Of a DNA stretch of 64,000 nucleotides, positions 39,831 through 52,330 are shown in pieces. The stretch covers positions 3,713,632-3,777,631 of the forward strand of contig NC_054875.1 in the NCBI RefSeq assembly GCF_018320785.1. The letters run 5' to 3'. Position 1 is the stretch's first letter; each line of letters opens with the position of its first letter. The notes beneath the pieces were generated by a model, which did no database searches, was not told the DNA's origin, and worked only from the letters and a program-made list of their open reading frames with translations. The translations under genes and the position numbers were made by a program. This DNA is from Cheilinus undulatus. Lineage: Eukaryota; Chordata; Actinopteri; Labriformes; Labridae.

Positions 39831-42077
39831 TTGGTCTTATCTACATTAGCTACGTTAGAGTTTTTTAATGGAGGAAAAGCTTTTTTCCTGTTAGCAGACC
39901 ATTTACTTGACCTTATTAAATGGATTCAGTTTTTCAGGTAGCCTCACCCTTATACCTTAACCCTTACTGGAAGTGTAATTACATTTTATTTTGAAAGTTT
40001 AAGCATATATTTCCATTCAGGCGTCGCACTGGCATGGTCTGTAAAAAGGGGCGTCTGAGATCTGAGATCTGCAGCTAGACTGTCTTCAGATTTTTGGCAT
40101 CTTGTCTATCGCCCTCTCTTTTTTGAAACCTGAAGTGGTCATATTTTAGGAGATGGTGGATACACATCTCTACAACCTTACGTTAACAGGCAACCAAAGT
40201 AAACGCATGTCATATAAAGGAAACATTGCCTCAAAGTGTACCATGTTTTCTGGTCTCTTTGACTCTAAATGGGGTGATATTTTACTGAATGAACATCATG
40301 CTGCACTGAAGAGGACTTTAAACTAAAAACAGAGACCATCATAATGTTTACTGAGGGAATAAAAGTCAGCACATTTTCTCATAAACTTCTAAAATCACAT
40401 TTCTTGCTTGTGGAGTCGCCCCCTGCTGGCCGTTAGAATTAAGACAGGTTCAAGGCATTTCTGCATTAATTATACATCTATGTCTGATTGTTTTACAGCT
40501 TCTTCCCTGATCCTAAAACCAGGCTGGACCTTTTAGCATTAATCTTTTTATATTCTTAGACATAGTTCTCTGCCAGTTAAATTATCAGTCTGAACAATAG
40601 ATCACTGATCCTGACAAACACAAGCTTGGCTCATAAATAATTCACTTATAAATAATAAATCAAGTATGAGTCCTGCAGAGGGAAGCAGCCAATCAGAGAG
40701 CTTTAAACTGTTTTGCCATGCAGCTCATGGTGAATCTGCTCGGGGTGAAGACAGAGTTCAGACTTTGCTTTCTGCATTTTTCCTTCAAACTGAAGTGTCT
40801 GTCTATAACTCAAATCACTTCTGTGGATTAGTAATGAGACGTTTTCCTCTCTGATGTCAATTTACAGCTGTAAATGTAGCAGGAAGTCCATGACTTATGA
40901 ATTTTACACAGATAAGCTTTTAGATAAATCATGTAAAGTCAGTTATTATGGCAAAAAAAAAGCCAGATGGAGGTTAAGACAGAAGCTTAAAAAAGGCCCT
41001 CTGATTGTTAAAATTATAATTTGATAAGTCTTTTAATAGAAATACCATTAAATAGAAGCAAATGCCAAGCTTTGGGACTTCTACAGATCATTTTCTCCAA
41101 GGAAAAGTTTCCCTGAGATAAAATAAGGTTTGCATAATTCCACCTCTGGGGATGGAAGCATGTCTCCTCCTGAGGACATTTACCAACCATGAACTCCAAC
41201 ACTTTGAAAAGTTTAGGTCTGAAGTTTCATATCTTTATATATTTAGACATTTTCATCACAGACTGAGATTTCACAAGCACAGAGGCTCTTGCAGGGTCGC
41301 TATCTGAAAATATTTCCCATCATGCTCCTGTGGAAAAGAAACAACCACTGGAGCCGGCAGAGGCGGCTTTTGGCCACAGCCTTATGTTTGTGTAAAAATT
41401 ACAACCTGGGGTCATCACAGCTGTCCTCAGTTAGCTGGTTGAGCTGATTGCCGGTGAAAGCTTGGCTAACTTTAATGCCGGACTCACTCTGGTCTTGACC
41501 TGGTGCTTTCTGTTCCAAGTGCCTGGAAGGAGGCACATCAACCCTGAGTCACCAAAACCTGCTTGGCCCTTTGGGCTTCAGTAGCTGTCTGGTTTGGAAG
41601 AATGCAAAGCAACTGTGACTTAGCTCTGCCATCCAGTGGCTGTAAGAGCCTGGTTCTGGGTTTGATTTTGTTGGAGAGGGTCAGTAGGATAGGATGAAGC
41701 TCCCTCAACATGCACTAAAGACATAAAGATCACATTTAATTCTGTAGGGAAATCTGCCTCTCAGCTGTAGAAAACAGGGACCCCAGGTTTGGCAGGGTGC
41801 AGAGAACACACTACCATGATTTGGTACCAGATTTAGGCAAGAGAACAAATGCTTGGACTAAAAGTAAAGACTAAAATGTGAGGACTTTTTATGGACTAAA
41901 ACTGGACTAAAATTAAAAAGGGTAGAAATGACTAAAATGTGACTAAACCTAAAAGACATGTTGTCTAAAAACTAAGACTAAAATTAAAAATAGTTGCAAA
42001 AATTAACACTGTTCAAGCTGCTGTTCAACAGTACCACTTACTTTCCTCTCTTTTTGTTTTTCCTATCCCTCCTTTTT

Positions 42078-42266
42078 TAAGACATGTTGCTGCCATCAAA
42101 TCAAAATGAGCTAATATGTTTAATTAGATTTTAAATGTCTCAGTTTTAACATCTAATCTGTTGTTTATTGTGAATAAAGTATGGGTTTATGAGATTTACA
42201 AACCATTTCATTCTGTTTTTACTGACATTTTACACAGCGCCCAACTTTTCTGGAATTGGTGTTCTA
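42078..42266 (+). mobile_element. Right end of the 1-903 DNA transposon family
   Basis: TTTTACACAGCGCCCAACTT TTCTGGAATTGG repeats the terminus at 866-903, preceded by the shared subterminal TTATTGTGAATAAAGTATGGG-type sequence. Confidence 0.7.
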
Positions 42267-42398
42267 CATTTAGAAACCTCAACAGAACAGAATTGCATTT
42301 CCTAGTATTAAACACAATCACATTCCCTGTACGTATGATGAATTAAACATCTAAGGGTTCATGTGAAACTGTCTGAACGTTGTCTTTTCTGTGCACAG

Positions 42399-42481
42399 CC
42401 ATCGACGCCGCCATCATCCAGCGCTCCCTCACACTGACCTCCATGCTGCTGCTTCTGAGCTTCACCTTCGAGCTGACGTGA
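42399..42481 (+). CDS. igsf21: igsf21 last exon: GPI-anchor signal and stop
   Basis: Two bases complete Ala, then IDAAIIQRSLTLTSMLLLL and SFTFELT, stop TGA at 42,479-42,481. The hydrophobic C-terminus with no cytoplasmic tail fits the GPI-attachment signal known for IGSF21, and the final ELT matches the mammalian end. The nine exons in the window total 1,403 nt. Confidence 0.93.
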
Positions 42482-43593
42482 CCCGACGTCCCGCCGCTCC
42501 TCTACGCACCTCCACCTGAATCCACCTGAGGAACCTGCTCTTCAACGACTCCCTGACCGTAGCTGAACCTCCGCCTGGCTGGTAGCAGCAGCGCTCAGAG
42601 CTGCAGGAACACGAACGAGGCAGCGGGACTTCAAACCTGAGGAGAGGAGATCCAGCATCAGGAGGACAGATGCTTCACAACATGCCGTCACACTGTGAGA
42701 CTCTGATGATGGGAGACCGGAGCTGCTGTCACTGAGGAAACAAGAAGCTCATACTGCATCATACTGATGGAGATCTTTGATACAGTGTGAGAGATTTCAC
42801 AGATAAATGTCTGCAGATCCCGGGAATAATGACACTAAAGAATGGTAGCTGTGGATGTCAGCTTTAGATCATCACCACTGTGCCCGTTATGGGACTCTGA
42901 AGAAGCTATGATTGATAAAAACATCTCATCTCTCATCCTGACTGCTGTTGAACAAAAAATACTTTATGATCTAAAAGTTTGGAGGGCCACATGACAGTGA
43001 TAGATGGGCTCTTGCTGCCCATAGGGGCCACTCAGACCAAACACCAGGCAGAGAGCTCTTATTTCTTTGGATCTAGTGAACAAGGTTTAAAGGAGAATGC
43101 ACATATCTTTAAATCTTGGCCGTACTGTTTTACATATTGGGGGTTTAAATCACTTAAAGAGACTCAAAGTTTGGAGTTAGTGGATAGACCTTTTGTTATT
43201 TTCCGTATTCAAACATTTTTTCCACCTTTAACATATCCTCCTGTGCTGTCAATGAAACGTCTTCACTGTGCTCTGTCAGTGAATCAATGACCATAGGAGG
43301 TTTTGACCCTGTATACACCAGCTCTTAACAGCCTTTCCCAGAACGCTCTCTTAAGGTGTGTACCACTTTAAACTCCTTCTCTCTGACCCTTTCTTCCAAG
43401 GTTGTGCAAGCACAGCTACAGCTGTGGGCTTCCTACATCCATTCACCAGTGAGAAACACGGAAACGGGCGTATCCATCTGCTTTGCAAGGTTACCAAATG
43501 CCATCCTTTACTGAAAACACCAACTAATCGTCCAAAAAATAAAACTAACCAGTGCTCCATTAACCAGACACCACCTTAAAACTCTCCATTACA

Positions 43594-43599
43594 AATAAA
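43594..43599 (+). promoter_or_regulatory. igsf21: Proximal poly(A) signal candidate
   Basis: AATAAA 1.1 kb after the igsf21 stop, followed by T-rich sequence. Confidence 0.5.
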
Positions 43600-43726
43600 A
43601 ATTAAGTTTTACTGTCATTTGTCCCATATTATACCTCATAAACTGGTGATCTCAACTGTAACCTCTTCTAAAAAGTGTCCACTGTGGCTCATTCAGTACA
43701 CACCTCCTCTCAGTGACGGCTCATCC

Positions 43727-44230
43727 CATCCATCCATCTTCTTCTGCTTATTTGGGGTTGGGTGGCAGTGGCAGTAGATGAATTAAGTCAACCCAGACAT
43801 CCCTCTCCCCTGCAGCATTTACCAGTTCCTCCTGAGGGATTCCAAGACGCTCCCAGGTCAGATGGGATATAAAATCCCTCCAGTGGGTGCTGGGTCTGCC
43901 TTGGGGTCTCCTTCCAGTTGGATGTGCCCGGTAGACCTCCACATAAAGGCGCTCAGGACACATCCTGATCAGGTGCCTGAACCACCTCAGCTGGCTCCTT
44001 TCATCGTGAAAGAGCAGTGGCCTCTACTTTGAGATCCTTCCAGATGTCTGAACTCCTCACCCTATCTCTAAGGCTGAGCCCAGACAACCCGTATCTCGTT
44101 CTTTCAGGTATTACCCAGAGTTCTAACCCTAGGTGAGGGGTGGGACATAGATTGACCAGTAAATGGAAAGCTTTGGTTTTCAGCTCAGCTCCCTCTTCAG
44201 CACGATGGTACAGTGCCTGCAAACCTGCTG
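43727..44230 (-). pseudogene. LINE C-terminal fragment in igsf21 3' flank
   Basis: The minus strand reads LGLELWVIPERTR, LSGLSLRDRVRSSDIWKDL, then in other frames HPTGRRPQGRPSTHWRDFI and WERLGIPQEELVNAAGERDV. This is the C-terminal end of the same teleost LINE family, broken by frameshifts. Confidence 0.88.
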
Positions 44231-45108
44231 ACAGGTTTTGGGCACAAGGCTCTTCCTTACAGCTGAAATTGCATCTGCTGCTACTATCTGCTAGGTTAGC
44301 CCCAAGCTAGTACTGCAGAGAAGTGAGACAGTTCTCTCACTACCAGCCCAACCAATCCACGCCTTTCTGCCTGACATGAGTCTGTGTTGAATACAGCTTA
44401 ACTTCATCTGAGAACTGGTCATAGGTAGATTTACCCATTCATCTGAGTCCACTTCACCTCTCTGGTCGCTGAAGTATTTTTTTTCAACCATTTATCTCTT
44501 GGGAACAGCAGGTTGTTTACTGTGCTTGACAGTTTTAACCCCTTTTTGTGAGTCATCTCTCCTCCAGCAGTTCTAGTTGATGATGCTGAAAACAGAACAA
44601 ATTTCAACTGACATCAGTCATCCTCCATGTTTCTCCTTGATTTCACATTTAATCCTGAGTTTCTGTGAGATCTCATGTCTGTGGAATCTCCACTGTGTAA
44701 TCTAGAAACAGGTCTGTGGTCTCATGGCCTGGCTGGGTCATCTAGGGAGTGCATTCAGAGGATTATGATGTTAAAACCAGTCATATCTGTCCTCATGTCT
44801 GTGGTCTTCCAAGGTTTTAAACCCAGTTAACATCTGATAATGCTCTCTGCTCACCTAAAGCTTCAGAGCAGCTGGTTGGCGTGTTTGCTCGTCATCTTTG
44901 CTCACTCTTCAGAGCCTCCTCAGACCACCTTTGAAATGTGTTTTCTGAAATTGCTTTCTCTTTCTTTTTTTGTTGAGTTTCCTTTCTGAGCGTTTCCTTT
45001 CTGTTTCTGCTGGACTCTAAAGAAGCATTGTGCTTCTACGTTGTTGCTTTCTCTGCCTGTGTCCGTGGAGCTCTTTGGTGAGCTCAGTGCTGTCTGAAGT
45101 GCTTTAGG

Positions 45109-45114
45109 AATAAA
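45109..45114 (+). promoter_or_regulatory. igsf21: Distal poly(A) signal candidate
   Basis: AATAAA about 2.6 kb after the stop, at the end of a non-repetitive T-rich stretch and before the intergenic minisatellite. Confidence 0.5.
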
Positions 45115-45130
45115 AACAACTTTAAAAGAC

Positions 45131-45663
45131 TTATTTTTGTGGCTGCATTTATTAAAGGACGGCCTTTAAATGATTGTGAAGGCTTATAAATCTGTGAAAC
45201 TTCTAAATCTTCCAGGTCACGGTCATCTGAAGGTTAATCCAAACATCAGACCCTGTCGTCATTTAACTTGAAGCTTCTAATTCACTTAAACTCAGCCTGT
45301 ATGACGAGAAAGCATGCATGTTCAATAATAAATAGTTCAGAAATAAAAGTAGAATAAATCAAGAGCTTATTACACAGCACCTCTGTTTGAAAATGTCCTT
45401 CCTGAATCCAAAATAAATTCATAAAGCTGTTCTTTTTTCATCCATTTAAGCAGGAGATAATCTGATAACAGCTGATCGTTGGCATGAGCTTCATCTGATG
45501 GGATTAAAATATGAGAGCATGGACATTATACTCAGGCCTCCATCCAGCACACAGAGGGGGAAACATGAGTCAGGAACTAAAGACGCACTGATTTCACATT
45601 CTTTGGCTGATTTTGACTTCACATCCTTTTATTTTATCTATTTAAAGGACTATTCCATTTTGC
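45131..45663. other. Intergenic spacer
   Basis: Between the probable igsf21 end and the minisatellite. AT-rich; nothing recognised. Confidence 0.6.
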
Positions 45664-48181
45664 ACCTTATTTTGGGACCCCTGGTCTCTGGCACCCTTAT
45701 TATTGGGGATCCCTGGTCCCTGGCACCTTTATTATTAGGGTCCCTGGTCTCTGGCACCTTTACTTGGGGGTGTCCCTGGTCTCTTGCGCCTTTATTTTGG
45801 GGAGCCCTGGTCTCTGGCATCCTCATTATTGGGGGGGTCCCTGGTCTCTGGCACCTTTATTATTGGGGTCCCTGGTCTCTGGCCTACTTATTATTGGGGT
45901 CCCTGGTCTCTGGCACTCTTATTATTGGTGATCCCTGGTCCCTGGCACCTTTATTTTAGGGGTCCCTGGTCTCTGGAACCCTTATTATTTTGGAGGCCCC
46001 TGGTCTCTGGCACCTTTATTATTAGGGTCCCTTGTCTCTGGAACCTTTATTTTAGAGGTCCCTGGTCTCAGCTTTATTTTGGAGGTCCCTGTTCTTTGGC
46101 ACCTTTATTTTGGAGGTCCCTGGTCTCTCGCACCTTTATTTGGGGGGGTCCCTGGTCTCATCTTTATTTAGAGGATCCCTGGTCTCTGGCACCTTCATTA
46201 CTGAGGTTCCTGGTCTCTGGCACCCTTTTTATTGGGGTCCCTGGTCTCTGGCACCTTTATTTTGGGGTCCTTTGTCTCTGGCACCCTTATTGTTGGGGAG
46301 CCTGGTCCATGGGACCTTTATTTGGAGGTCCCTGGTCTCTGGCGCCTTTATTTTGGAGGCCCCTGGTCTCTGGCACCTTTATTATTAGGGTCCCTGGTCT
46401 CTGGCACCTTTATTTTGGGGTCCTTTGTCTCTGGCACCCTTATTGTTGGGGAGCCCTGGTCCATGGGACCTTTATTTGGAGGTCCCTGGTCTCTGGCGCC
46501 TTTATTTTGGAGGTCCCTGGTCTCTGGCGCCTTTATTTTGGAGGCCCCTGGTCTCTGGCACCTTTATTATTAGGGTCCCTTGTCTCTGGAACCTTTATTT
46601 TGGAGGTCCCTGGTCTCAGCTTTATTTTGGGGGTCCCTGGTCTCTGGCACCTTTATTTGGGGGGGGTCCCTTGTCTCTGGCACCTTTATTTTGGGGTCCC
46701 TTGTCTCTGGCACCCTTATTATTGGGGAGCCCTGGTCCATGGGACCTTTATTTGGAGGTCCCTGGTCTCTGGCGCCTTTATTTTGGAGGCCCCTGGTCTC
46801 TGGCTTCCTTATTTTTGGGGATCCCTGGTCCGTGGCACCTTTATTTTGGAGGCCCCTGGTCTCTGGCTTCCTTATTTTTGGGGATCCCTGGTCTCTGGCA
46901 CCTTTACTTGGGGGTGTCCCTGGTCTCTTGCGCCTTTATTTTGGGGAGCCCTGGTCTCTGGCATCCTCATTATTGGGGGGGTCCCTGGTCTCTGGCACCT
47001 TTATTATTGGGGTCCCTGGTCTCTGGCCTACTTATTATTGGGGTCCCTGGTCTCTGGCACTCTTATTATTGGTGATCCCTGGTCCCTGGCACCTTTATTT
47101 TAGGGGTCCCTGGTCTCTGGCACCCTTATTATTTTGGAGGCCCCTGGTCTCTGGCACCTTTATTATTAGGGTCCCTTGTCTCTGGAACCTTTATTTTAGA
47201 GGTCCCTGGTCTCAGCTTTATTTTGGAGGTCCCTGTTCTTTGGCACCTTTATTTTGGAGGTCCCTGGTCTCTCGCACCTTTATTTGGGGGGGTCCCTGGT
47301 CTCATCTTTATTTAGAGGATCCCTGGTCTCTGGCACCTTCATTACTGAGGTTCCTGGTCTCTGGCACCCTTTTTATTGGGGTCCCTGGTCTCTGGCACCT
47401 TTATTTTGGGGTCCTTTGTCTCTGGCACCCTTATTGTTGGGGAGCCTGGTCCATGGGACCTTTATTTGGAGGTCCCTGGTCTCTGGCGCCTTTATTTTGG
47501 AGGCCCCTGGTCTCTGGCGCCTTTATTTTGGAGGTCCCTGGTCTCTGGCACCTTTATTTTGGGGTCCTTTGTCTCTGGCACCCTTATTGTTGGGGAGCCC
47601 TGGTCCATGGGACCTTTATTTGGAGGTCCCTGGTCTCTGGCGCCTTTATTTTGGAGGTCCCTGGTCTCTGGCGCCTTTATTTTGGAGGCCCCTGGTCTCT
47701 GGCACCTTTATTATTAGGGTCCCTTGTCTCTGGAACCTTTATTTTGGAGGTCCCTGGTCTCAGCTTTATTTTGGGGGTCCCTGGTCTCTGGCACCTTTAT
47801 TTGGGGGGGTCCCTTGTCTCTGGCACCTTTATTTTGGGGTCCCTTGTCTCTGGCACCCTTATTATTGGGGAGCCCTGGTCCATGGGACCTTTATTTGGAG
47901 GTCCCTGGTCTCTGGCGCCTTTATTTTGGAGGCCCCTGGTCTCTGGCTTCCTTATTTTTGGGGATCCCTGGTCCGTGGCACCTTTATTTTGGAGGCCCCT
48001 GGTCTCTGGCTTCCTTATTTTTGGGGATCCCTGGTCTCTGGCACCTTTATTTTGGAGGTTCCTTGTCTCTGGCATCCTTATTATTGGGGATCCCTGGTCC
48101 CTGGTACCTTTATTTTGGAGGCTCCTGGTCTCTGGCACCTTTATTTTGGGGGTTGTGGGCTGAAAAGTTTGAGAACCCCTG
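45664..48181 (+). repeat. 31-bp minisatellite (about 80 units) with 1.14-kb higher-order duplication
   Basis: The unit is near TGGTCTCTGGCACCTTTATT + TTGGAGGTCCC. Marked variants recur 1,144 bp apart (45,816/46,960; 45,911/47,055; 46,201/47,345; 46,417/47,561), dropping to 1,143 after one G is lost in a G run near 46,660. So about 45,757-46,900 was duplicated as a block. At the right edge AAGTTTGAGAACCCCTG (48,165-48,181) is a hAT-type terminus; no matching left end is seen. Frames of up to 527 codons are by-products. Confidence 0.95.
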
Positions 48182-48704
48182 CTTTAGAAGGTTGTCAAAC
48201 AAAGGAGATTTAAGAACTTAGGGGAGTTTCACCAGGACTGGGCTGAGACTGGAATCAGTGGGTCAACAGCCACCACACAGACTGGTCCAGGAAATGGACT
48301 ACAAGTGTTGTGTTCCCACATCATAAGCCTCTTGCCTGGGCTGAGGAGGAAAGGACTGGACCATTGTGGTCTCGGTGGTCCAAAGTCCTGTTTTCAAATG
48401 TAGCTTATTTGTAAATCAAGGTCCCAGAGTCTGGAGGAAGATCTGAGGGGCCAAGGAGCTGCATGACATCATCTGCAAAGAACCTACCTGCACACAGGGC
48501 TGCTGTCTCACACCCTTATATGGGCATACACAGAGCTGGTCTCTATGCTAATTAAATGTGCATGAACTTCCAGCTCACCAGGACAGGACTGTTCATACTG
48601 TAATCCTGAACTACAGGATCCTGTATGAGGTTCAGCTCTGAGTTTTCTCTCTATCAGACAGTTGTTGTGGACTTGTTCAGTAAATAAAAAGTCAAACAGA
48701 GTGA
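48182..48704. other. Intergenic spacer before vps13d end
   Basis: Holds the dispersed repeat at 48,510-48,595 shared with 17,918-18,000. Otherwise nothing recognised. Confidence 0.55.
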
Positions 48705-49503
48705 GTGCTGCAGTTGTGTTGCTTTATTGGAAGCACAGTCCATGTGAATGTTATTTTACAGGATCACGGATCGAGGCCTGATCTGGACTCTCCTTATTTT
48801 TAACACAACTCAAGAAAATCTCGTCTGACACCAAACCAAACCCCCAAACGTCTGACAGCCGGCACACAGATGAATCCTGGAAGACCAAACGCTCCTTCAG
48901 ATGAGAGCTCGGGTCCTGATGGACACCAGGCTCGTTAAAAGGGGGCTGTTTCATAAAAGTCGGGACACGTCTGTGGTTGTAAAAGGCAGAGAGACAGTGA
49001 CAGGCAGCTCCAGTGTGTATGTTTGTCAGTGCAATTCAACCCCCCACCCCCCCTCTAACTAAAGGCTCTTATACACAAAATAGAGTTTTAAAGGCAGTTT
49101 GTTACATTTCACATTATATCAGCTCTGGTTGTTATACTTCATAATTCATTCATACAGTATGTACACAGCACGTTTGTACGGTTGGTTTGTAGCTCTATTT
49201 ACATGTCTGTCTATTCACATCAAGAAGAAAGGCCCCCTCAGTGACAGGGGGCCGTATAAACAGAACCAGTGTTTCTACATACACACACGTCTTACTGACA
49301 CTGCCTTGCATATGTTTTCTGTTTTTGTACATGTGTGTGCTTGTCAAACATCCTGACTGAATCAAGTGCACAGGCGTCTGACGGTTCCCTTTACTGCATT
49401 TTGTCAAACACTTTAAAATGTCGAGGTCTACAAAAATCAAAAAGTCTCCTCCTCTCCGCTCCCATCAGGATGTAAGAAAAGTCTGGTAGAAAAATCGATG
49501 TGA
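48705..49503 (-). other. vps13d: vps13d 3' UTR
   Basis: About 0.8 kb from the stop codon to just past a minus-strand AATAAA. The sequence is free of recognised transposons, unlike its flanks. Confidence 0.75.
48723..48728 (-). promoter_or_regulatory. vps13d: vps13d poly(A) signal
   Basis: TTTATT on the + strand, i.e. AATAAA on the coding strand, 776 bp downstream of the stop. Confidence 0.7.
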
Positions 49504-49635
49504 TCACGACTCGAGCAGTAAGCAGTCCTCGTTCTCGCTGGCGGGGAGCATCAGTTGCTGCTCGTAGTACAGACTCTTGGCGTAGTTGATTTCTTGGGAG
49601 ATTTTGATGGCGAGACTCTCGCTCTTCACGTGGAC
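49504..49635 (-). CDS. vps13d: vps13d last coding exon
   Basis: 44 codons including TGA, after acceptor CTTCTCTTCAG. VHVKSESLAIKISQEINYAK, SLYYEQQLML and an acidic tail ending ENEDCLLLES match the extreme C-terminus of VPS13D. It joins the preceding exon in phase 0. VPS13D is a very large bridge-like lipid-transfer protein linked to mitochondrial and peroxisome maintenance; only its end is in the window. Confidence 0.95.
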   Translation of the reverse strand, partial: VHVKSESLAIKISQEINYAKSLYYEQQLMLPASENEDCLLLES

Positions 49636-49724
49636 CTGAAGAGAAGATTTAAACACGGTTAGGATCAGAGTGAAAAGGAAAATATCAATAAACATTGGGT
49701 TTTACTTGGTGGTCTATTTGGCAT

Positions 49725-50720
49725 CATTGTCCTGCCTTATAACCCAAGTGTGCTTGATTCATGAACCGATGGTCGGACATTTTCCCTTCAGGATTTTCTG
49801 CTAGAGAGTAGAATTCATGGTTTCAGGTCCTGAAGCAGCAAAGCAGCCCAGACCATTACACTACCATCACCATGTATGACGGCAGGTCTGATGTTCTTTT
49901 GATGAAATGTTGTGTTAGTTTTACTCCAGATTTAACAGGATGCACACCCTTAAAAAGTTAAGCTTTTGCCCAGTCAGTCCACAGAATATCTTCCCAGAGG
50001 TCTTGGGGATCATCAGGATGTTTTTAGTCAAATGTGAGATGAGCCTTTGTGTTCTTTTTGGTCAGCAGTGGTTTTGTCCTTGAAGCTCCCCCATGAAACC
50101 ATTGTTAAATCATGAACTCTGACCTTAGCTGAGTCAGTGAGGCCTGCAGGCCTTTAGATGTTGTTCTGGCTTCTTCGTGGACCTCCTGGATGAGTCGTGC
50201 ATGCACTCTTGCAGTCATTTTGGTAGACCAGCAAATCCTAGGAAGGTTCACCACTGTTCCAAGTTTTCCCCATTTGTGGGTAATGGCTCTCACCATCGTT
50301 GACTGGAGTCCCAAAGCCTTGCAAATGTCTTTGTGACCATTTCTAGATGAATAGATGTCAGTGCTTTGTTTCTCATTGAATTCCTTAAGCTTTTTGAGAT
50401 CTTTTAGCCTACTTCTCTTTGTCTGACAGGTTCTATTTCTGGGATTTCTGGATCCAACAGGTCTGTAATCAGCTTTCAAAAAAATGTGGTTAATCAGAGT
50501 TAATTCATGATAAATCAAGGGGGGTGGGGAGGCAATTACTTTTATACAAAGGTAGGTTTGGATGTTTTTTCCCCTTCATAAATGAAATTATCACTAAAAA
50601 CTGCATTTTTTATTGACTCAGGTTACCTTTGTCCCATGTTATTTTTCAATGATCTTAACATTTTGGTGTGACAAATATGTCAAAAATAAGAAATCAGGAA
50701 GGATGCAAATATTTCATCAA
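49725..50720 (-). pseudogene. Tc1-like transposon remnant, inverted
   Basis: The reverse complement aligns with 20,037-21,270 and the right arm at 23,250-23,357. Minus-strand fragments such as CKALGLQSTMVRAITHKWGK belong to the helix-turn-helix region of a Tc1 transposase. The terminal region (TAGGTTTGGATGTTTTTTCC) is visible near 50,550. Decayed by many indels. Confidence 0.82.
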
Positions 50721-51650
50721 AGCTCTGTTTTTGCTGATTTCGGCAGGAGAGAAGCAGCTCTGCATTTATCCTCCTGTTTTATTGTCGGGTTTTCTTCAGA
50801 CCACACCGTCTTCTCTGGCTCTTTTTCGTTGAGTCAGACTTCGCAGGGGGAATGTCTACAACATCGAATTAGTCTTTATATATTTATAGATTTTAGTGTC
50901 GAGAACAGAACAAGTTCAACCTGAAGTCAGTCCAGAGTTTTACGTGATCACGACCTTTTGAGAAGGTCCGGAGAGACTGCTCTGCTCTAGCAGGAATGAG
51001 AAAAATCACGATTTATGAATCAGACTGACAGTGGAAGCATTCATCAGCAGTGAAGCTGTTACTGTGGACTGTACAGCTGCAAACACCCTCATCCTCATCA
51101 CTATCAGAGCTGTTTTATACTCCTTTATACTTTAGTGGCTGCAGCTTTTTCAGTAGGAAGACTACAAAGTGTTCTTAACCCACCTACAAACCTCACAGAG
51201 ATGTGTTTTCATTCAGCACACCTACAGAACGATTTAAACCGCTGAGAAGTAAAAAAACGTGGGCAGTGACGTACACGTTTGAAAGCAGAGAAATACTACT
51301 GAACTGACACGAACCGAGCCTCTTCTGTGTGATCGTGTCCTCTCTCTATCTGCAAAGATTAGGCACATCTGCCTCATGCTGGATTAGAGACAATGGAGGC
51401 ATTTAAAACATAATTCAGTGGAGTCGTCCTGCTGTGCTTTAGAGTTATTGGATTGTTTGGCTTTTCCACTCAAGTTTGTATGATTATGAATGAGACAGAG
51501 AGAGGAGTCACTCTCCACTGTTTCTGCTGACTTTATGATGGATACTATCAGAGCTGGGCTCACAACTATTAATCAGATTATTCCTTATTTATAAACGTTA
51601 AATTTAGAACAATTTTAATGTGAACTAAATTAACAGACATCTATCTAAAC

Positions 51651-52135
51651 CAGTGATACTCAACACGTGGCTCTAGAGCCACACCTGGCTCTTTTGTGAT
51701 GATTTGTGGCTCTTTTATGTCTTAATTTGAAAATTTTTCCCCTAGAAAACCTTAAAAAGGAAAATTTGACCCCAAAAATTATCCATTGCAAGTCATATTA
51801 ATCAGTTTGTTTCCCACACTTACACAGTAGCTTTAACTGTCAACCTTTTTTGTCTGCATATTTCTGTTGTCCTTATTTGCATTTTGTTGCTACTTTTATT
51901 CCATTTTTACTGCTTTAAGCCCATCTTTGCCACTTCTTTGTGACACTTTTATCCTGCTTTTTCCGATTTTTTTGTCCCTTTTTTCACCTTTTTTGCTACT
52001 TTTCGCCCATTTAAGCTGCATTTTGCAATTGAATGCCACCTATTTGCCATTTTACCATTTTTTGATGCTTTTTGCCCATTTAAATCACTTTTCACTCATT
52101 TTACGCCATGGTTTTGCCACTTTTCGACCATTTTC
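51651..52135 (+). mobile_element. hAT-like copy (family of 12,235), left part
   Basis: CAGTGATACTCAACACGTGG and GAGCCACACCTGGCTCTTTT repeat the start of the 12,235-13,534 element. Modular TTTTGCCAC units follow to about 52,130, where the element is cut before its right end. Confidence 0.8.
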
Positions 52136-52330
52136 GCATGTCTGCGTGTCTGTTGACTGAGCTGAAGCCACGCCCACTCAGAAAAATGTGACATTCTGAA
52201 TGGAGGAAAGCACTCATGCTATAAGCCTGCCCTTTCCCCTAACGTTTACCTCATTATCAGAGCAGCTGCCTGGCTCTGTGTCAGAGAAAGTCTGTTTTCT
52301 GGCTCAAATCTCTGTTATGATGCTTTAAAT

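Larger units (their letters stand above)
37115..42398 (+). other. igsf21: igsf21 last intron with 64-bp satellite
   Basis: A 5.3-kb phase-1 intron, donor GTAGGT, acceptor GTGCACAG. Its main content is the 64-bp array (about 38,757-39,830) with a diverged forerunner from about 38,420. A transposon end lies at 42,078-42,266. Elsewhere nothing distinctive. Confidence 0.88.
42482..45130 (+). other. igsf21: igsf21 3' UTR (extent inferred)
   Basis: Non-coding sequence after the stop. Two AATAAA signals suggest ends near 43,620 or 45,130. The longer form would include a LINE fragment (43,727-44,230). Transcript evidence is needed to choose. Confidence 0.55.

Noticed and set aside
46580..48163. 527-codon open frame, and related frames of 439, 319 and 216 codons
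   Set aside because: They lie wholly in the 31-bp tandem array, exist in several frames at once, and repeat a 31-residue period that follows directly from the unit length. No splice or start context supports a gene.
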